Source: JAVDCA01 sp963819385
GTDB taxonomy: Bacteria > Pseudomonadota > Alphaproteobacteria > Rhizobiales > Xanthobacteraceae
NCBI GenBank assembly: GCA_963819385.1
Contig: CAWFVV010000003.1
Coordinates: 1 to 64,000 of the forward strand
Direction: 5' to 3'
DNA length: 64,000 nt
Part shown: positions 53,311 to 62,605 of the stretch, in pieces
Layout: every line of letters starts with the position of its first letter
Numbering within the stretch: position 1 is the stretch's first letter
The notes under the pieces: generated by a model
The model's input: only the letters and a program-made list of their open reading frames with translations
Database searches by the model: none
Told to the model about the DNA's origin: nothing
Position numbers and translations under genes: made by a program

Positions 53311-54393
53311 ATGGTCGACGCCACCCCCCCGCAACGCATCGAGCGGCTGACCCCGCTCACGGACGCGCTCGCCTGCATCGAGCGGCGGGTCGCGCCGATC
53401 GCGCGCACGCGCGCGGGCGCCAAAACGACCGCGTCGGCCTATCCGCCGGCCGCCATCGCGTTGCGCGACGGCGTCGCGCTCTCGGCCGAGGCGACGCTCG
53501 ACGCCAGCTCCTATGCGCCGGTCCGGGTCGAGGCGACGCCGGTTGAGACCGGCGATCCGCTGCCGCCCGGTGCCGACGCGGTCGCGCCGGTCGATACGAT
53601 CGAGGTGCGTGGCGCGGCCACCCATGTGTTCACGCCGCTGGCGCCTGGCGACGGCATTCTGCCGGCCGGCGGCGACATGCCGGTGGGCGAGTTATTGGAG
53701 CGGAGCGCCCGGCGCCGGCGTGCGGTCGATCTCGCGGTGCTCGCCGTTCTCGGGATGAGCGATCTCGACACGCAGGCGCCGCGCATCTGCGTCGCCGCCG
53801 CGAATCGCGCGGGTGATATTGTCATCGATGCCATCATCAGTCTGCTGACGCGCGCCATCGAAGATGCGGGCGGAATCGCCGACGGCGCGAACCTTGCGGG
53901 TGCGCTCGATCGTTTGGACAACGCCGGCGTGGACGCCATCATCATTGTCGGCGGCAGCGGCACGGGCCGGCGCGATCGTACGGTACGCGATCTGGCGCAG
54001 CGCGGCGAAATCGCGTTCCACGGCGTCGCCCTGGCGCCGGGCGAGACAGCGGCCTTCGGCATGATCGGGACGCGGCCCGTCTTGGTGGTGCCGGGCCGTC
54101 TCGACGCCGCGCTCGCCGTGTGGCTCACGCTCGGCCGCCGCATGCTGATGCGGCTCGCTGGATGCGAGGACAACGAGCCGGGCCAGCCCGCCGTGCTGGC
54201 GCAAAAGATCACCTCGACGCTCGGCCTTGCCGAGGTGGTGCCGGTCGCGCGCGATGGCGACAAGTTGACGCCGCTCGCTTCCGGATATCTGCCGCTGCAA
54301 GCGCTCGCGCGCGCCGACGGCTATGTCGTGATTCCCGCGGACAGCGAGGGATTCGCCGCGGGAACGCGCGTCGAGACGAGGCCGCTGCCATGA
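53311..54393 (+). CDS. MoeA-like molybdopterin-binding protein, divergent
   Basis: A 360-aa protein related to the molybdenum-inserting enzyme MoeA but with shortened and poorly conserved N-terminal domains. The molybdopterin-binding (MoCF) domain is seen as DAIIIVGGSGTGRRDRTV around residue 210 and GVALAPGETAAFGM around 240. The PPFDNSAVDG motif of MoeA is missing; the equivalent stretch reads DASSYAPVRVEA. Its stop overlaps the next MoeA gene (ATGA). It may be a partner or a specialised form for another metal or cofactor (inference). Confidence 0.75.
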   Translation: MVDATPPQRIERLTPLTDALACIERRVAPIARTRAGAKTTASAYPPAAIALRDGVALSAEATLDASSYAPVRVEATPVETGDPLPPGADAVAPVDTIEVRGAATHVFTPLAPGDGILPAGGDMPVGELLERSARRRRAVDLAVLAVLGMSDLDTQAPRICVAAANRAGDIVIDAIISLLTRAIEDAGGIADGANLAGALDRLDNAGVDAIIIVGGSGTGRRDRTVRDLAQRGEIAFHGVALAPGETAAFGMIGTRPVLVVPGRLDAALAVWLTLGRRMLMRLAGCEDNEPGQPAVLAQKITSTLGLAEVVPVARDGDKLTPLASGYLPLQALARADGYVVIPADSEGFAAGTRVETRPLP

Positions 54394-56373
54394 CGGAGCG
54401 CATCAAGCCAGGCGAGACCGATCTCGTTGCCGCGGTCCGCGCCGCCGCGCGCCAGGAGCAGTTCCTCGAGGTCGTGTCGGCCCAGGTCGCGCGCGAGCGT
54501 TTCGCGCAGCATCTCGATCTCAAGCCGCTCGCCGGCCGAGACGGTCACGCTCGGCGATGCGCTCGGCCGCGTGCTCGCCGCCGACGTGGTGGCGCCGATC
54601 GACGTGCCGCCGTTCGACCGCTCGGGCGTCGACGGCTTTGCGGTGCGCGCCGCCGACACGGCGGGCGCGAGCGACCGCGCGCGCAAGCGCCTCCTGCTCA
54701 ACGCCGAGGTGATCGCCTGCGGCCACGCGCCGGCGCTGGCGGTCGCGCCCGCGAGCGCGACCACCATCGCGACCGGCGGCGCCATCCCGCGCGGCGCCGA
54801 TGCGGTCGTCATGGTCGAGTGGACCGAGCTGGTCGAGACCGCGCAGGGGCCGGCGGTCGATGTCCGCCGCGCCGTCGCGCCCGGCCAGTTCGTCGGCTAC
54901 GCGGGCTCCGACATTGCGCGTGGCGAGACGCTGCTGCGGCGTGGCCAGCTCGTCGGCTCGCGCGAGATCGGCATGCTGGCGGCTTGCGGGCTCGCCCGCG
55001 TCGACGTGGTGCGCCGGCCGCGCGTCGCGGTGCTCTCGACCGGCGACGAGCTCGTCTCCCTCGGCGAACCGCTGCGGCCCGCCGCCGTCTACGACAGCAA
55101 CGGCGCGATCGTCGCCGCCGCCGTCACCGAGGCGGGCGGCGAGCCGGTGCCGTTCGGCGCGTTCGCGGACGACGTCGCGGCGCTCGAGCGCGCGGTGCGC
55201 GACGCGCTCGACGCCTGCGACATGGTGGTGCTCTCCGGTGGCACCTCGAAGGGCGCGGGCGATCTCTCGCATCGCGTGGTCGCAGGCTCGGGCCGCCCGG
55301 CGTGCTGGTGCACGGCGTTGCACTCAAGCCCGGCAAGCCGCTGTGCCTTGCGGTCGCGCACGGCAAGCCGATCGCGATCCTGCCGGGCTTTCCGACCTCG
55401 GCGATCTTCACGTTCCATTCTTTCGTCGCGCCCGTGATCCGCGCGCTCGCGGGCCTGCCGCCCGAAGCGGCCGAGACCGTCGACGCCACGGTGCCGGTGC
55501 GCATCGTCTCCGAGATGGGGCGGCAGGAATTCGTGCTGGTCTCGCTGGTCGAGGGCGACGAAGGGCCGGTCGCGTTCCCGACACCGAAAGGCTCGGGCTC
55601 GGTGACGGCCTTCTCGCAGGCGGACGGATTTCTGGCGATCGACGCGCTCGCGTCCTCGCTCGACGCCGGCAGCCATGCCGAGGTGACGCTGATCGGTAGG
55701 AGCCGCATGCCCGATCTCGTCATCACGGGCAGCCATTGCGTCGCGCTCGACGTGGTGCTCGGCGCGCTCGCCGATCGCGGCTTTGCGGCGCGCACCATCG
55801 TGGTCGGCAGCCAGGGCGGCGTCACCGCGGCCGAGCGCGGCGAATGCGATCTCGCGCCCGTGCACCTGCTCGATCCGGCCGGATCGGTCTACAACCGCCA
55901 CCTCGTGCGCCCCGGCCTCGCGCTGGTGCCGCGGCTGGCGGCGCATGCAGGGCTTTGTGTTTCGCGCCGGCGACGAGCGCTTCGCCGGCAAGAGCGCGAC
56001 GCAGGCGATCGCGGCGGCGCTCGCCGATCCCAACTGCCTGATGGTCAACCGCAATGCCGGCGCCGGCACGCGCATCCTGATCGACCGGTTGCTCGATGGA
56101 AAAAGGCCACCCGGTTACGCCAACCAGCCGAAGTCGCACAACGCAGTCGCGGCCGCGGTCGCGCAGGGCCGCGCCGACTGGGGCATCGCGATCGAGACCG
56201 TGGCGCGGCTCTATGGCCTCGCGTTTCTGCCGATCGCGCCCGAGCACTACGATTTCCTGCTGGTCGAGGCGAAACGCGAACGCCCCGCTGTGCAGGCCTT
56301 TCTGGCGGCGCTGCACGATCCTGCGGTGCGCGAGCGCATCGCGGCGCTCGGCATGACGCCAGCGGATGATTAA
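54390..56373 (+). pseudogene. MoeA fused to a PBP-like domain (frameshifted)
   Basis: About 660 aa when repaired. The MoeA part (residues 1-400) has VPPFDRSGVDGFAVRA around 75, GGAIPRGADAVVMVEW, PRVAVLSTGDELV and VVLSGGTSKGAGD, then HGVALKPGKPLC and PGFPTSAIFTF. The C-terminal part (from about residue 440) is a periplasmic-binding-protein-like domain, as in LysR-type or molybdate sensors: LVITGSHCVALDVVLGALAD, GSQGGVTAAERGECDLAPVHLLDP, NCLMVNRNAGAGTRILIDRLL. Three one-base indels occur: an extra base near 54534, a missing base near 55286 and one extra near 55944. The gene overlaps the MoeA-like gene upstream. Confidence 0.83.
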
Positions 56374-56389
56374 GCGGGTTTGGCTCGCC

Positions 56390-57382
56390 TCACTCCACCT
56401 TCACGCCCGCCTCTTTGATCACCTTGCCCCACTTCGCATCGTCGGCCTTGATGCGCGCCGCGAAATCCTCCGGCGTGCCGGCGATCGAGAAGATGAAGTT
56501 CGGCGCGAGGAATTTGTCGCGGAATTCCGGCTCGGCAAAGATCCGCCGGGTCTCCGCGCTGAGCTTGTCGACGATCGCGCGCGGCGTGCCGGCCGGCGCC
56601 GCGAGCCCGTACCACGAGCCCGCCGCGTAGCCGGGCAGCGTCTCGGCGATGGTCGGCACGTCCGGATATTGTGCAACGCGTTTCTCGCTGCCGAAGCCGA
56701 GCACCTTGAGCTGGCCGGTCTGCCAGGCCTGGGTGACGAGCCCGATGCTCACGATCATCATCTGGATATGGCCGCCGATCAGGTCGGTCAGCGCCGGCGC
56801 CGCGCCCTTGTAGTGCACGGCGGTGAACTGCGTGCCGGTCAGGCTCGCCAGCAGCACGACGTTGAGATGGCCGCTCGAGCCGACGCCGAAGGTCCCGTAG
56901 GTCATGCCCGGGTGTGCGCGCACGTGCGCGATGAGCTCGCTCACCGAATTGGACGGCACCGACGGATGCACCACCAGCGCCTGCGGGCTGATGCCGAGGC
57001 CGCTCACCGGGATGAAGTCGACGAGCGGATCGTAGAGGTGCTGGGCATAGATATGCGGGTTCATCACGAAGGTGGTGTCGGCCGTCACCAGCAGCGTGTA
57101 GCCGTCCGGCGCCGCGCGCGCGACGATCTCGGCGCCGAGCTGGCCGTTGACGCCCGGACGGTTGTCGATCACGACCGGCTGGCCGAGCGCCTCGCCGAGC
57201 CGTCGGCCGAGCGCGCGCGCCAGGATGTCGGTGATGCCGCCCGCCGCGTACGGAACCACGATGTGGATCGGCCGGGTCGGATAGGTCTGCGCCGAGGCGG
57301 TCTGTGCGAGCGTGAGGAGCGTTGCCAAGACCCCCGTCGCCGCAAGCGCGAGCCGCGCGCCCAATGCCCATATCGACGCCAT
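56390..57382 (-). CDS. TTT (Bug/TctC) substrate-binding protein, no. 5
   Basis: A 330-aa receptor with signal peptide ending TASAQ (residue 32). Motifs are YPTRPIHIVVPYAAGGITD, NRPGVNGQLGAEIVARA and HYKGAAPALTDLIGGHI. It sits on the opposite strand inside the molybdenum gene cluster, its stop 16 bases from the end of the MoeA-PBP gene. No permease nearby. Confidence 0.88.
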   Translation of the reverse strand: MASIWALGARLALAATGVLATLLTLAQTASAQTYPTRPIHIVVPYAAGGITDILARALGRRLGEALGQPVVIDNRPGVNGQLGAEIVARAAPDGYTLLVTADTTFVMNPHIYAQHLYDPLVDFIPVSGLGISPQALVVHPSVPSNSVSELIAHVRAHPGMTYGTFGVGSSGHLNVVLLASLTGTQFTAVHYKGAAPALTDLIGGHIQMMIVSIGLVTQAWQTGQLKVLGFGSEKRVAQYPDVPTIAETLPGYAAGSWYGLAAPAGTPRAIVDKLSAETRRIFAEPEFRDKFLAPNFIFSIAGTPEDFAARIKADDAKWGKVIKEAGVKVE

Positions 57383-57457
57383 GATGAGTCCCCCGACGCC
57401 GCGAAGTTATGGACCAAAACACAGCAAGCATGAAGAGACTCGCTGGCACTGCGTCAG

Positions 57458-57594
57458 CGCTCCCTCTCCCCGCGTGCGGGGAGAGGGTCGGGGTGAGGGG
57501 GCCTCTCCGCGAGTCGTTACCCACGATGTGCCTCGCTGCGACTGAGCGCCCCTCACCCCAACCCTCTCCCCGTAAGAACGGGGAGAGGGAGTGC
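57458..57594. repeat. RIME-like palindromic repeat, copy 5
   Basis: CTCTCCCCGCGTGCGGGGAGAG and CTCTCCCCGTAAGAACGGGGAGAG, nearly identical to the copy at 26928-27052. It lies between divergent TTT and mobB genes. Confidence 0.82.
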
Positions 57595-57661
57595 GGGCGC
57601 TGTGCCACATCGGCAGTCCGGCCCCCTTCAGGTGAGAGCAAACCACGCTATAACCCTCCCC

Positions 57662-58187
57662 ATGCGCATCATCGGGCTCGCCGGCTGGAGCGGCGCCGGC
57701 AAGACAACGCTCATCGCCAAGCTCATTCCGGGCATCCTGGCGCGCGGCCTCAAGGTCTCGACGCTCAAGCACGCGCACCACGGCTTCGACGTCGACCGGC
57801 CCGGCAAGGATTCCGTACGAGCACCGCATGGCCGGCGCGACCGAGGTGCTGGTCGTGTCCGAGAAGCGCTTCGCCCTGATGCACGAGCTGCGCGACGAGC
57901 CGGAGCCGCGCCTGCCCGAGCTGCTGGCCAAGCTCGCGCCCGTCGACCTCGTCATCATCGAGGGCTACAAGCGCGAGCCGCACCCCAAGCTCGAGGTGTT
58001 TCGCGCCAGCATCGGCAAGCCGCTGATCCATCCGGACGATCCGCACGTCGTCGCGATCGCATCCGACGTGCCGCTGCCTCAGGCGCGCGTGCCGCGCGTC
58101 TTGCTCGACGACACGGCGGCGATCATCGACATCCTGCTCGCGCGCGCCGCGCCGCTCACGGCCATGTTGCACGCGGAGAGCCGCTGA
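57662..58187 (+). pseudogene. mobB: Molybdopterin-guanine dinucleotide biosynthesis protein MobB (frameshifted)
   Basis: GTP-binding accessory protein of MobA. The first frame gives GLAGWSGAGKTTLIAKLIP (P-loop, residues 4-20) and STLKHAHHGFDVDRPGKDS; the rest, in another frame from 57814, has EHRMAGATEVLVVS and LVIIEGYKREPHPKLEV. One extra C near 57813 (GATTC-C-GTACGAG) explains it; the repaired product is 174 aa, normal length. The stop overlaps the moeA start (TGATG). Confidence 0.88.
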
Positions 58188-59461
58188 TGGCGCAGCTCAC
58201 CGACGACTGCTTCGCGTTCGCGGGCCCGCTGATGCCGGTCGCCGATATGGAGCGGCTGATCGAGACGCGCATCGAGCCGGTCGCCGAGATCGAGGAGGTT
58301 GGTCTGCGCGATGCTCGCGCGCGTGTGCTCGCGCGCGACATCGTCGCCGGGCTCGCGCTGCCGCCGTTCGACAACTCGGCAGTCGATGGCTTCGCGGTGC
58401 GCCACCGCGATCTGGTGGAAGCCGGTGAGACGCGGTTGCGCGTGGTCGATCGCGTGCAGGCGGGCACCGCGGCGGCGCAGCCGCTTGGCGAAGGCCAAGC
58501 GATCCGCATCTTCACCGGCGCGCCGATGCCGCGCGGCGCCGACACGGTGTTCATGCAGGAAGACGTGCGCCTCGATGGCGAGGCCGTCATCGTGCCGGCG
58601 GGCCTCCGGCTCGGCGCCAACCGCCGCTTTGCCGGCGAGGACATCGCCAAGGGCGCGGTCGCGCTGCCGGCCGGACGCCGGCTCGCAGCGCGCGATCTCG
58701 CGCTTGCGGCGGCGATCGGCATGACGGCGCTGCCGGTGCGCCGGCGCTTGCGCGTCGCGCTGTTCTCCACCGGCGACGAGGTGGTCGAGCCGGGCACGCC
58801 GCTCGGCGCCAGCGCGATCTACGATTCCAACCGCGTCCTTCTCGCCGGCCTGCTCGCCAACTTCGGCGCCGACGTGACCGACCTCGGCATCCTGGCCGAC
58901 GATCTCGCGACGCTGCGACCCGCGCTGCGCGCGGCGGCCGACGGCCACGACCTCGTGCTCACCTCGGGCGGGGTCTCGACCGGCGAGGCCGATCACGTGC
59001 GCGCCGCCGTCGAGGCGATCGGCCGCGTCGTCTTTTGGCGCGTCGCCATCAAGCCCGGCCGGCCGGTCGCCATGGGCGTCATCCCGGGCGGGACGCCGGG
59101 CACCGGCGCCGCCTTCGCGGGCCTGCCGGGCAATCCGGCCGCCGTGTTCGTGACCTTCGTTCGCGTCGTGCGCCCGCTGCTGCTGCGCCTTGCGGGCGCT
59201 TTGCCGTCGCCGTTCATCCCGCTGCCGGTGCGCGCCGCCTTCGCGTATCGCAAGCGCAGCGGCCGGCGCGAATACGTGCGCGTCGCGCTGCGCACCGCCG
59301 ACGACGGCGTCGTCGAGGCCGTCAAGCACGCGCAGGAAGGCGCCGGCGTGATCACGTCGCTGACCGAGACCGCCGGCCTCGTCGAGCTGCCCGAGGACGT
59401 CACCAGGATCGAAGCCGGCGCGATGGTCGGGTTTCTCTCCTACGCATCGCTCGCGGACTAA
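58187..59461 (+). CDS. moeA: Molybdopterin molybdenumtransferase MoeA
   Basis: A 424-aa standard MoeA, which inserts molybdate into adenylylated molybdopterin. Motifs are LPPFDNSAVDGFAVRH around residue 65, GAPMPRGADTVFMQED around 110, LRVALFSTGDEVVEPG around 190, and LTSGGVSTGEADHVR around 255, GLPGNPAAVFVTF around 310. The frame is intact and coupled to mobB by a one-base overlap. It is the only canonical MoeA of the three MoeA-like genes here. Confidence 0.93.
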   Translation: MAQLTDDCFAFAGPLMPVADMERLIETRIEPVAEIEEVGLRDARARVLARDIVAGLALPPFDNSAVDGFAVRHRDLVEAGETRLRVVDRVQAGTAAAQPLGEGQAIRIFTGAPMPRGADTVFMQEDVRLDGEAVIVPAGLRLGANRRFAGEDIAKGAVALPAGRRLAARDLALAAAIGMTALPVRRRLRVALFSTGDEVVEPGTPLGASAIYDSNRVLLAGLLANFGADVTDLGILADDLATLRPALRAAADGHDLVLTSGGVSTGEADHVRAAVEAIGRVVFWRVAIKPGRPVAMGVIPGGTPGTGAAFAGLPGNPAAVFVTFVRVVRPLLLRLAGALPSPFIPLPVRAAFAYRKRSGRREYVRVALRTADDGVVEAVKHAQEGAGVITSLTETAGLVELPEDVTRIEAGAMVGFLSYASLAD

Positions 59462-59490
59462 CGATCATGCGTAGGATGGGTTGAGCGAAG

Positions 59491-61186
59491 AGACTGGGTA
59501 AGAATGTTTGCTCACCCGGCGAGACTGGTGTGGACCTGGATTATCCGGGATTTTAGGGCAAATTGTTCGCCGACGCGCGCGATAGCGGCTTTGAGGCGGT
59601 GTAAGGCGACTGCGGCGCGTGGGAGAAGCCGGAACACGTTTTCGATCAGCCAATGGGCGAAGCGGGCCATAAATCCATCCATGCGCAGAATGGTGAGCAT
59701 CCGCGTGAGATTGTAACAGAGCGCCATGAGGCTCCACTCGCCGCGAACCTTGTCGAAGCCGCGCACGAGGAAGTGGCGATAGCCGGCTCGGCATTTGAGC
59801 GTGCCGAAGGGATGCTCGGCAAGGGCTGCGCGGCGTCGCATCAGCGCGCCAGCGTCCTTCATCCGGGCGCGATGGCGTTCCAGGACAGGTTCGTGTTCCC
59901 ACCGACTGACGGTTCGCGTGGTCGCCTTTTTGGAGAGGCAGCGTGCGCGCAGCAGGCACCCGTCGCAATCGCCTTTCCGACTGGTGTAGCGCAGTTCGAC
60001 CCGGCCTCCCGTATTCGTCTTGCGGCCCCGCGTCGGCCGCAGGAGTGAGCCGGCCGGGCAGCGATAAGCGTCCGCGGTAGCCTCATAGGTGAACTCTTCA
60101 TGGGTGAAGCGACCTTGCGCCCGCAGCCGCCCCGTTCGCTTGGGCTGCGGCACATAGGCGATGATGCCGTTCTCCTCGCAGTCCTTCAGGGCGCTCCCGT
60201 TGTAATATCCAACGTCGGCGAGCGCCTGCAGCACCTCGCTCCCGAGTGCCTCCTTGGCGGCCTGTGCCATTGCGTGCAGCTGGCCCGTATCGTTGCCGTC
60301 ATTGACGACTTCACTCGCCACGATCAGAGCATGCTTGTCGTCCACCGCGACCTGCACGTTGTAGCCCGCCACCCTCTGGCCGTTCTTGGTCAGAAGCCGG
60401 GCGTCCGCATCGGTGCGCGACAATTGCGTTTCGCCGCTCTCCTCCAGCCGGTCGAGATCGCTCTGCGCCTGCACTCGCTTGGCCATCAGCGCCGCAATCC
60501 TTTGCTCAAGATTGCCGCCACCTCCACCGCCGGCGTCATCATCCGGGCCAGACCGGGCATTCTCAGAGGCATCGTTCGCCTCGACCGCCTTCCCATAGGC
60601 TTCGATGTCGCGATCCAGCACCGCAATCTGCTCGCGCAGCCTCTTGCCGGTCGTGATGCTTCCCTTGCTCGCATCGCCATGGAAGAACGCGCCGTCGATC
60701 GCCACCAAAGCCCCGCCCAGAAGGCCCGCATCGTGCAGCAAAAGCACAAACGCGCGGTTCGCGGCCTTGAGCGCTGCCCAGTTCTCCTGACGGAATTTGG
60801 CGATCGTCCGATACGCGGGCCGAAGCCCCTTGAGCAGCCAAATCAGTTCCAGATTGCGCTGCGCTTCCCGCTCAAGCCGGCGCGACGAGCGAACCTGGTT
60901 GATGTAGCCATAAACGTACAGCTTCAACAAATCCGCCGGATCGTACGGCGGCTGACCCACTCCGCCGCCAAGCCGATCCGCGTAGCTGAAACCGAGCTTC
61001 GCCAAGTCCAGCTTATTGACGAAATGCTCTATCGCCCGAACCGGATTGTTCCTGTCGACGTAGTCCTCGACCCTCGCCGGCAGGAAGCTCGGTTGCTCAC
61101 GGCTGACGCCCGACTTCAGTGCGCGATTCGTCATGCCACGAATCGTACACCAATCAACACATCAAGCTGATATTCTTGCCCAGTCT
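59491..61186 (-). mobile_element. IS1182-family insertion sequence (1,696 bp)
   Basis: Terminal inverted repeats are AGACTGGGTAAGAAT at the left and ATTCTTGCCCAGTCT at the right (14 of 15 match). A 5-bp direct repeat, CGAAG, flanks it (59486-59490 and 61187-61191). A single intact transposase fills it. It landed inside a palindromic repeat. Confidence 0.9.
59512..61134 (-). CDS. IS1182-family transposase
   Basis: A 540-aa DDE transposase, intact. The N-terminal domain has SYADRLGGGVGQPPYDPADLLKLYVYGY; AIDGAFFHGDASKG around residue 140 holds the first catalytic Asp, and VNDGNDTGQLHAM and LADVGYYNG around 285-315 surround the second; EHPFGTLK near 440 holds the Glu. CDGCLLRARC is the conserved cysteine block. 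Full length and complete motifs suggest it can still move. Confidence 0.93.
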   Translation of the reverse strand: MTNRALKSGVSREQPSFLPARVEDYVDRNNPVRAIEHFVNKLDLAKLGFSYADRLGGGVGQPPYDPADLLKLYVYGYINQVRSSRRLEREAQRNLELIWLLKGLRPAYRTIAKFRQENWAALKAANRAFVLLLHDAGLLGGALVAIDGAFFHGDASKGSITTGKRLREQIAVLDRDIEAYGKAVEANDASENARSGPDDDAGGGGGGNLEQRIAALMAKRVQAQSDLDRLEESGETQLSRTDADARLLTKNGQRVAGYNVQVAVDDKHALIVASEVVNDGNDTGQLHAMAQAAKEALGSEVLQALADVGYYNGSALKDCEENGIIAYVPQPKRTGRLRAQGRFTHEEFTYEATADAYRCPAGSLLRPTRGRKTNTGGRVELRYTSRKGDCDGCLLRARCLSKKATTRTVSRWEHEPVLERHRARMKDAGALMRRRAALAEHPFGTLKCRAGYRHFLVRGFDKVRGEWSLMALCYNLTRMLTILRMDGFMARFAHWLIENVFRLLPRAAVALHRLKAAIARVGEQFALKSRIIQVHTSLAG

Positions 61187-61403
61187 CGAAGCGAAACCCA
61201 TCGGCGGCGCTTGCGGCAGGCAACGATGGGTTTCGCTGCGCTCAACCCATCCTACGACGCTGCGATTGATCGTGTTGTTGCGATCGCAACCAGTCTTAGT
61301 TTCCTGTCTCACAACAGGGGTGCAGTCCAGATTCCGCTGACCTGCCCCCGGATTTTCGGACCAGCGATAAGTTGAGAGACTGGCTCCCGATTCGGAGGGA
61401 GCG

Positions 61404-61667
61404 ATGCGCAAAGGCCGATTCACAGAAGAGCAGAGGGTGGCGATCATCCGTGAGGCGGATCGCGAGCCGGTGGCGGAGGTGGCCAAGCGGCACGGGATCA
61501 GTGGCCAGGCGATCTACATATGGCGCCAGCGGTTCGGCGGCTTCGAGGCGAACGAGGTGCGGCGGCTGAAGCGGCTTGAGGTCGAGAATGAGCGGCTCAA
61601 GAAGCTGGTTGCCGAACGCGACCTCGAGATCGAGGTGATGAAGGAAGTCGCGTCAAAAAATTGGTGA
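61404..61667 (+). CDS. IS3-family transposase OrfA
   Basis: An 87-aa protein with helix-turn-helix (VAEVAKRHGISGQAIYIWRQRF) and a C-terminal leucine-zipper-like helix (RLKRLEVENERLKKLVAERDLEIEVMKEV). It overlaps OrfB by 7 bases; the two are normally joined by a -1 frameshift. Confidence 0.92.
   Translation: MRKGRFTEEQRVAIIREADREPVAEVAKRHGISGQAIYIWRQRFGGFEANEVRRLKRLEVENERLKKLVAERDLEIEVMKEVASKNW
61655..61661 (+). promoter_or_regulatory. Probable -1 frameshift site joining OrfA and OrfB
   Basis: Six A residues at 61655-61660 (TCAAAAAATTGG) lie just before the OrfA stop at 61665. OrfB is in the -1 frame from OrfA, as expected for IS3 elements, and slippage here would make the OrfAB transposase. 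Confidence 0.65.
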
Positions 61668-62605
61668 GCGTGCCGGCTCGTCGGCGTCAAGTTGCGTATG
61701 GCCGGGAGCGAGGTCTCTCGGCGCGACGGGCCTGCACGCTGTTTTCGGTGGGGCGCTCGGCGTTGCGCTACCGAAGCCGCAAGGCGGCCAAGGACGCGGC
61801 CGTGATCGCGCGGATGAAGGAGCTGTCGGCGCAATATCCGCGCTGCGGCTACCGCCGCATCCGCATCTATCTCGGCCGCGACGGGCATCGGATGGGCGTG
61901 GGGCGCGCCTACCGGCTGTGGCGAGCGGCCAACCTGCAGCTGCCGCGCCGGAGGCCGAGGAAGCGCGTTGCGCTCCCGCGGCCGCGGCCGCAAGCACCGT
62001 GCGGGGCGAACCAGGTGTGGTCCTACGACTTCGTGTTCGATCATTGCGCGAACGGCCAGCAGCTCAAGTGTCTCACGGTGACGGACGAGTTCACCAAGGA
62101 GGGGCTGGCGATCGAGGTCGATGGCCGCATCCGCTCGCCGCGTGTCATCGATGTGCTGTCGCGCCTCGTGAGTGCACGCGGCGCGCCGGCATTCCTGCGC
62201 AGCGACAACGGCCCAGAGTTCGTATCCAAGGCCCTGTTGTCCTGGATCGTCGCACAAGGCATTGGGACGGCATTGATCGAGCCCGGCAAGCCTTGGCAGA
62301 ATGGCGTCGTGGAGAGCTTCAACGGCAAATTTCGCGACGAGTGCCTGAACCTCGAATGGTTTCGTTCGCGCGCCGAAGCGAAGGTCATCATCGAGGCGTG
62401 GCGTCGGCATTACAACGAAGTGCGACCGCATTCGAGCCTCGGCTATCTCACGCCGAACGAGTTCGTGGCTCGACTGAAAAACGCAGCGACCTGCCATGCA
62501 ACGGGCCAGGGCGCTGCGGTAGGTGGGCCTCCGCGCCCTGGCCCGTTGCATCACCCGCTCCGCAAGGGGCACAGGCAGCAGGTCAGGGACGCCGTCTCAA
62601 GCTAA
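61661..62605 (+). CDS. IS3-family transposase OrfB (integrase core)
   Basis: A 314-aa frame with the rve integrase domain: YDFVFDHCANGQQLK (first Asp), FLRSDNGPEFVSKALLSW (second Asp) and NGVVESFNGKFRDECLNLEW (Glu). HTH_21-type CGYRRIRIYLGRDGHRMGVGRAYRL precedes it. The last 40 residues (from NAATCHATGQG) extend beyond the family end and cover a 19-bp hairpin. Intact apart from the programmed frameshift. Confidence 0.9.
   Translation: MVSVPARRRQVAYGRERGLSARRACTLFSVGRSALRYRSRKAAKDAAVIARMKELSAQYPRCGYRRIRIYLGRDGHRMGVGRAYRLWRAANLQLPRRRPRKRVALPRPRPQAPCGANQVWSYDFVFDHCANGQQLKCLTVTDEFTKEGLAIEVDGRIRSPRVIDVLSRLVSARGAPAFLRSDNGPEFVSKALLSWIVAQGIGTALIEPGKPWQNGVVESFNGKFRDECLNLEWFRSRAEAKVIIEAWRRHYNEVRPHSSLGYLTPNEFVARLKNAATCHATGQGAAVGGPPRPGPLHHPLRKGHRQQVRDAVSS
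62496..62551. repeat. Perfect 19-bp inverted repeat in the 3' part of orfB
   Basis: ATGCAACGGGCCAGGGCGC (62496-62514) and GCGCCCTGGCCCGTTGCAT (62533-62551) with an 18-base loop. No U-tract follows, so a simple intrinsic terminator is unlikely; it may protect the message or block read-through. Confidence 0.8.

Larger units (their letters stand above)
59471..61257. repeat. GTAGGATGGGTTGAGCG palindromic repeat, copy C, split by an IS
   Basis: The left part is GTAGGATGGGTTGAGCGAAG (59471-59490); the right part is CGAAGCGAAACCCATC...CTCAACCCATCCTACG (61187-61257). Joining them after removing the IS1182 element and one CGAAG gives a complete repeat of about 86 bases. Confidence 0.85.

Noticed and set aside
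61187..61257. Short peptides such as MGFAALNPSY or WVERSETH as real small proteins
   Set aside because: These are translations of the GTAGGATGGGTTGAGCG repeat that arise wherever it is read in frame.
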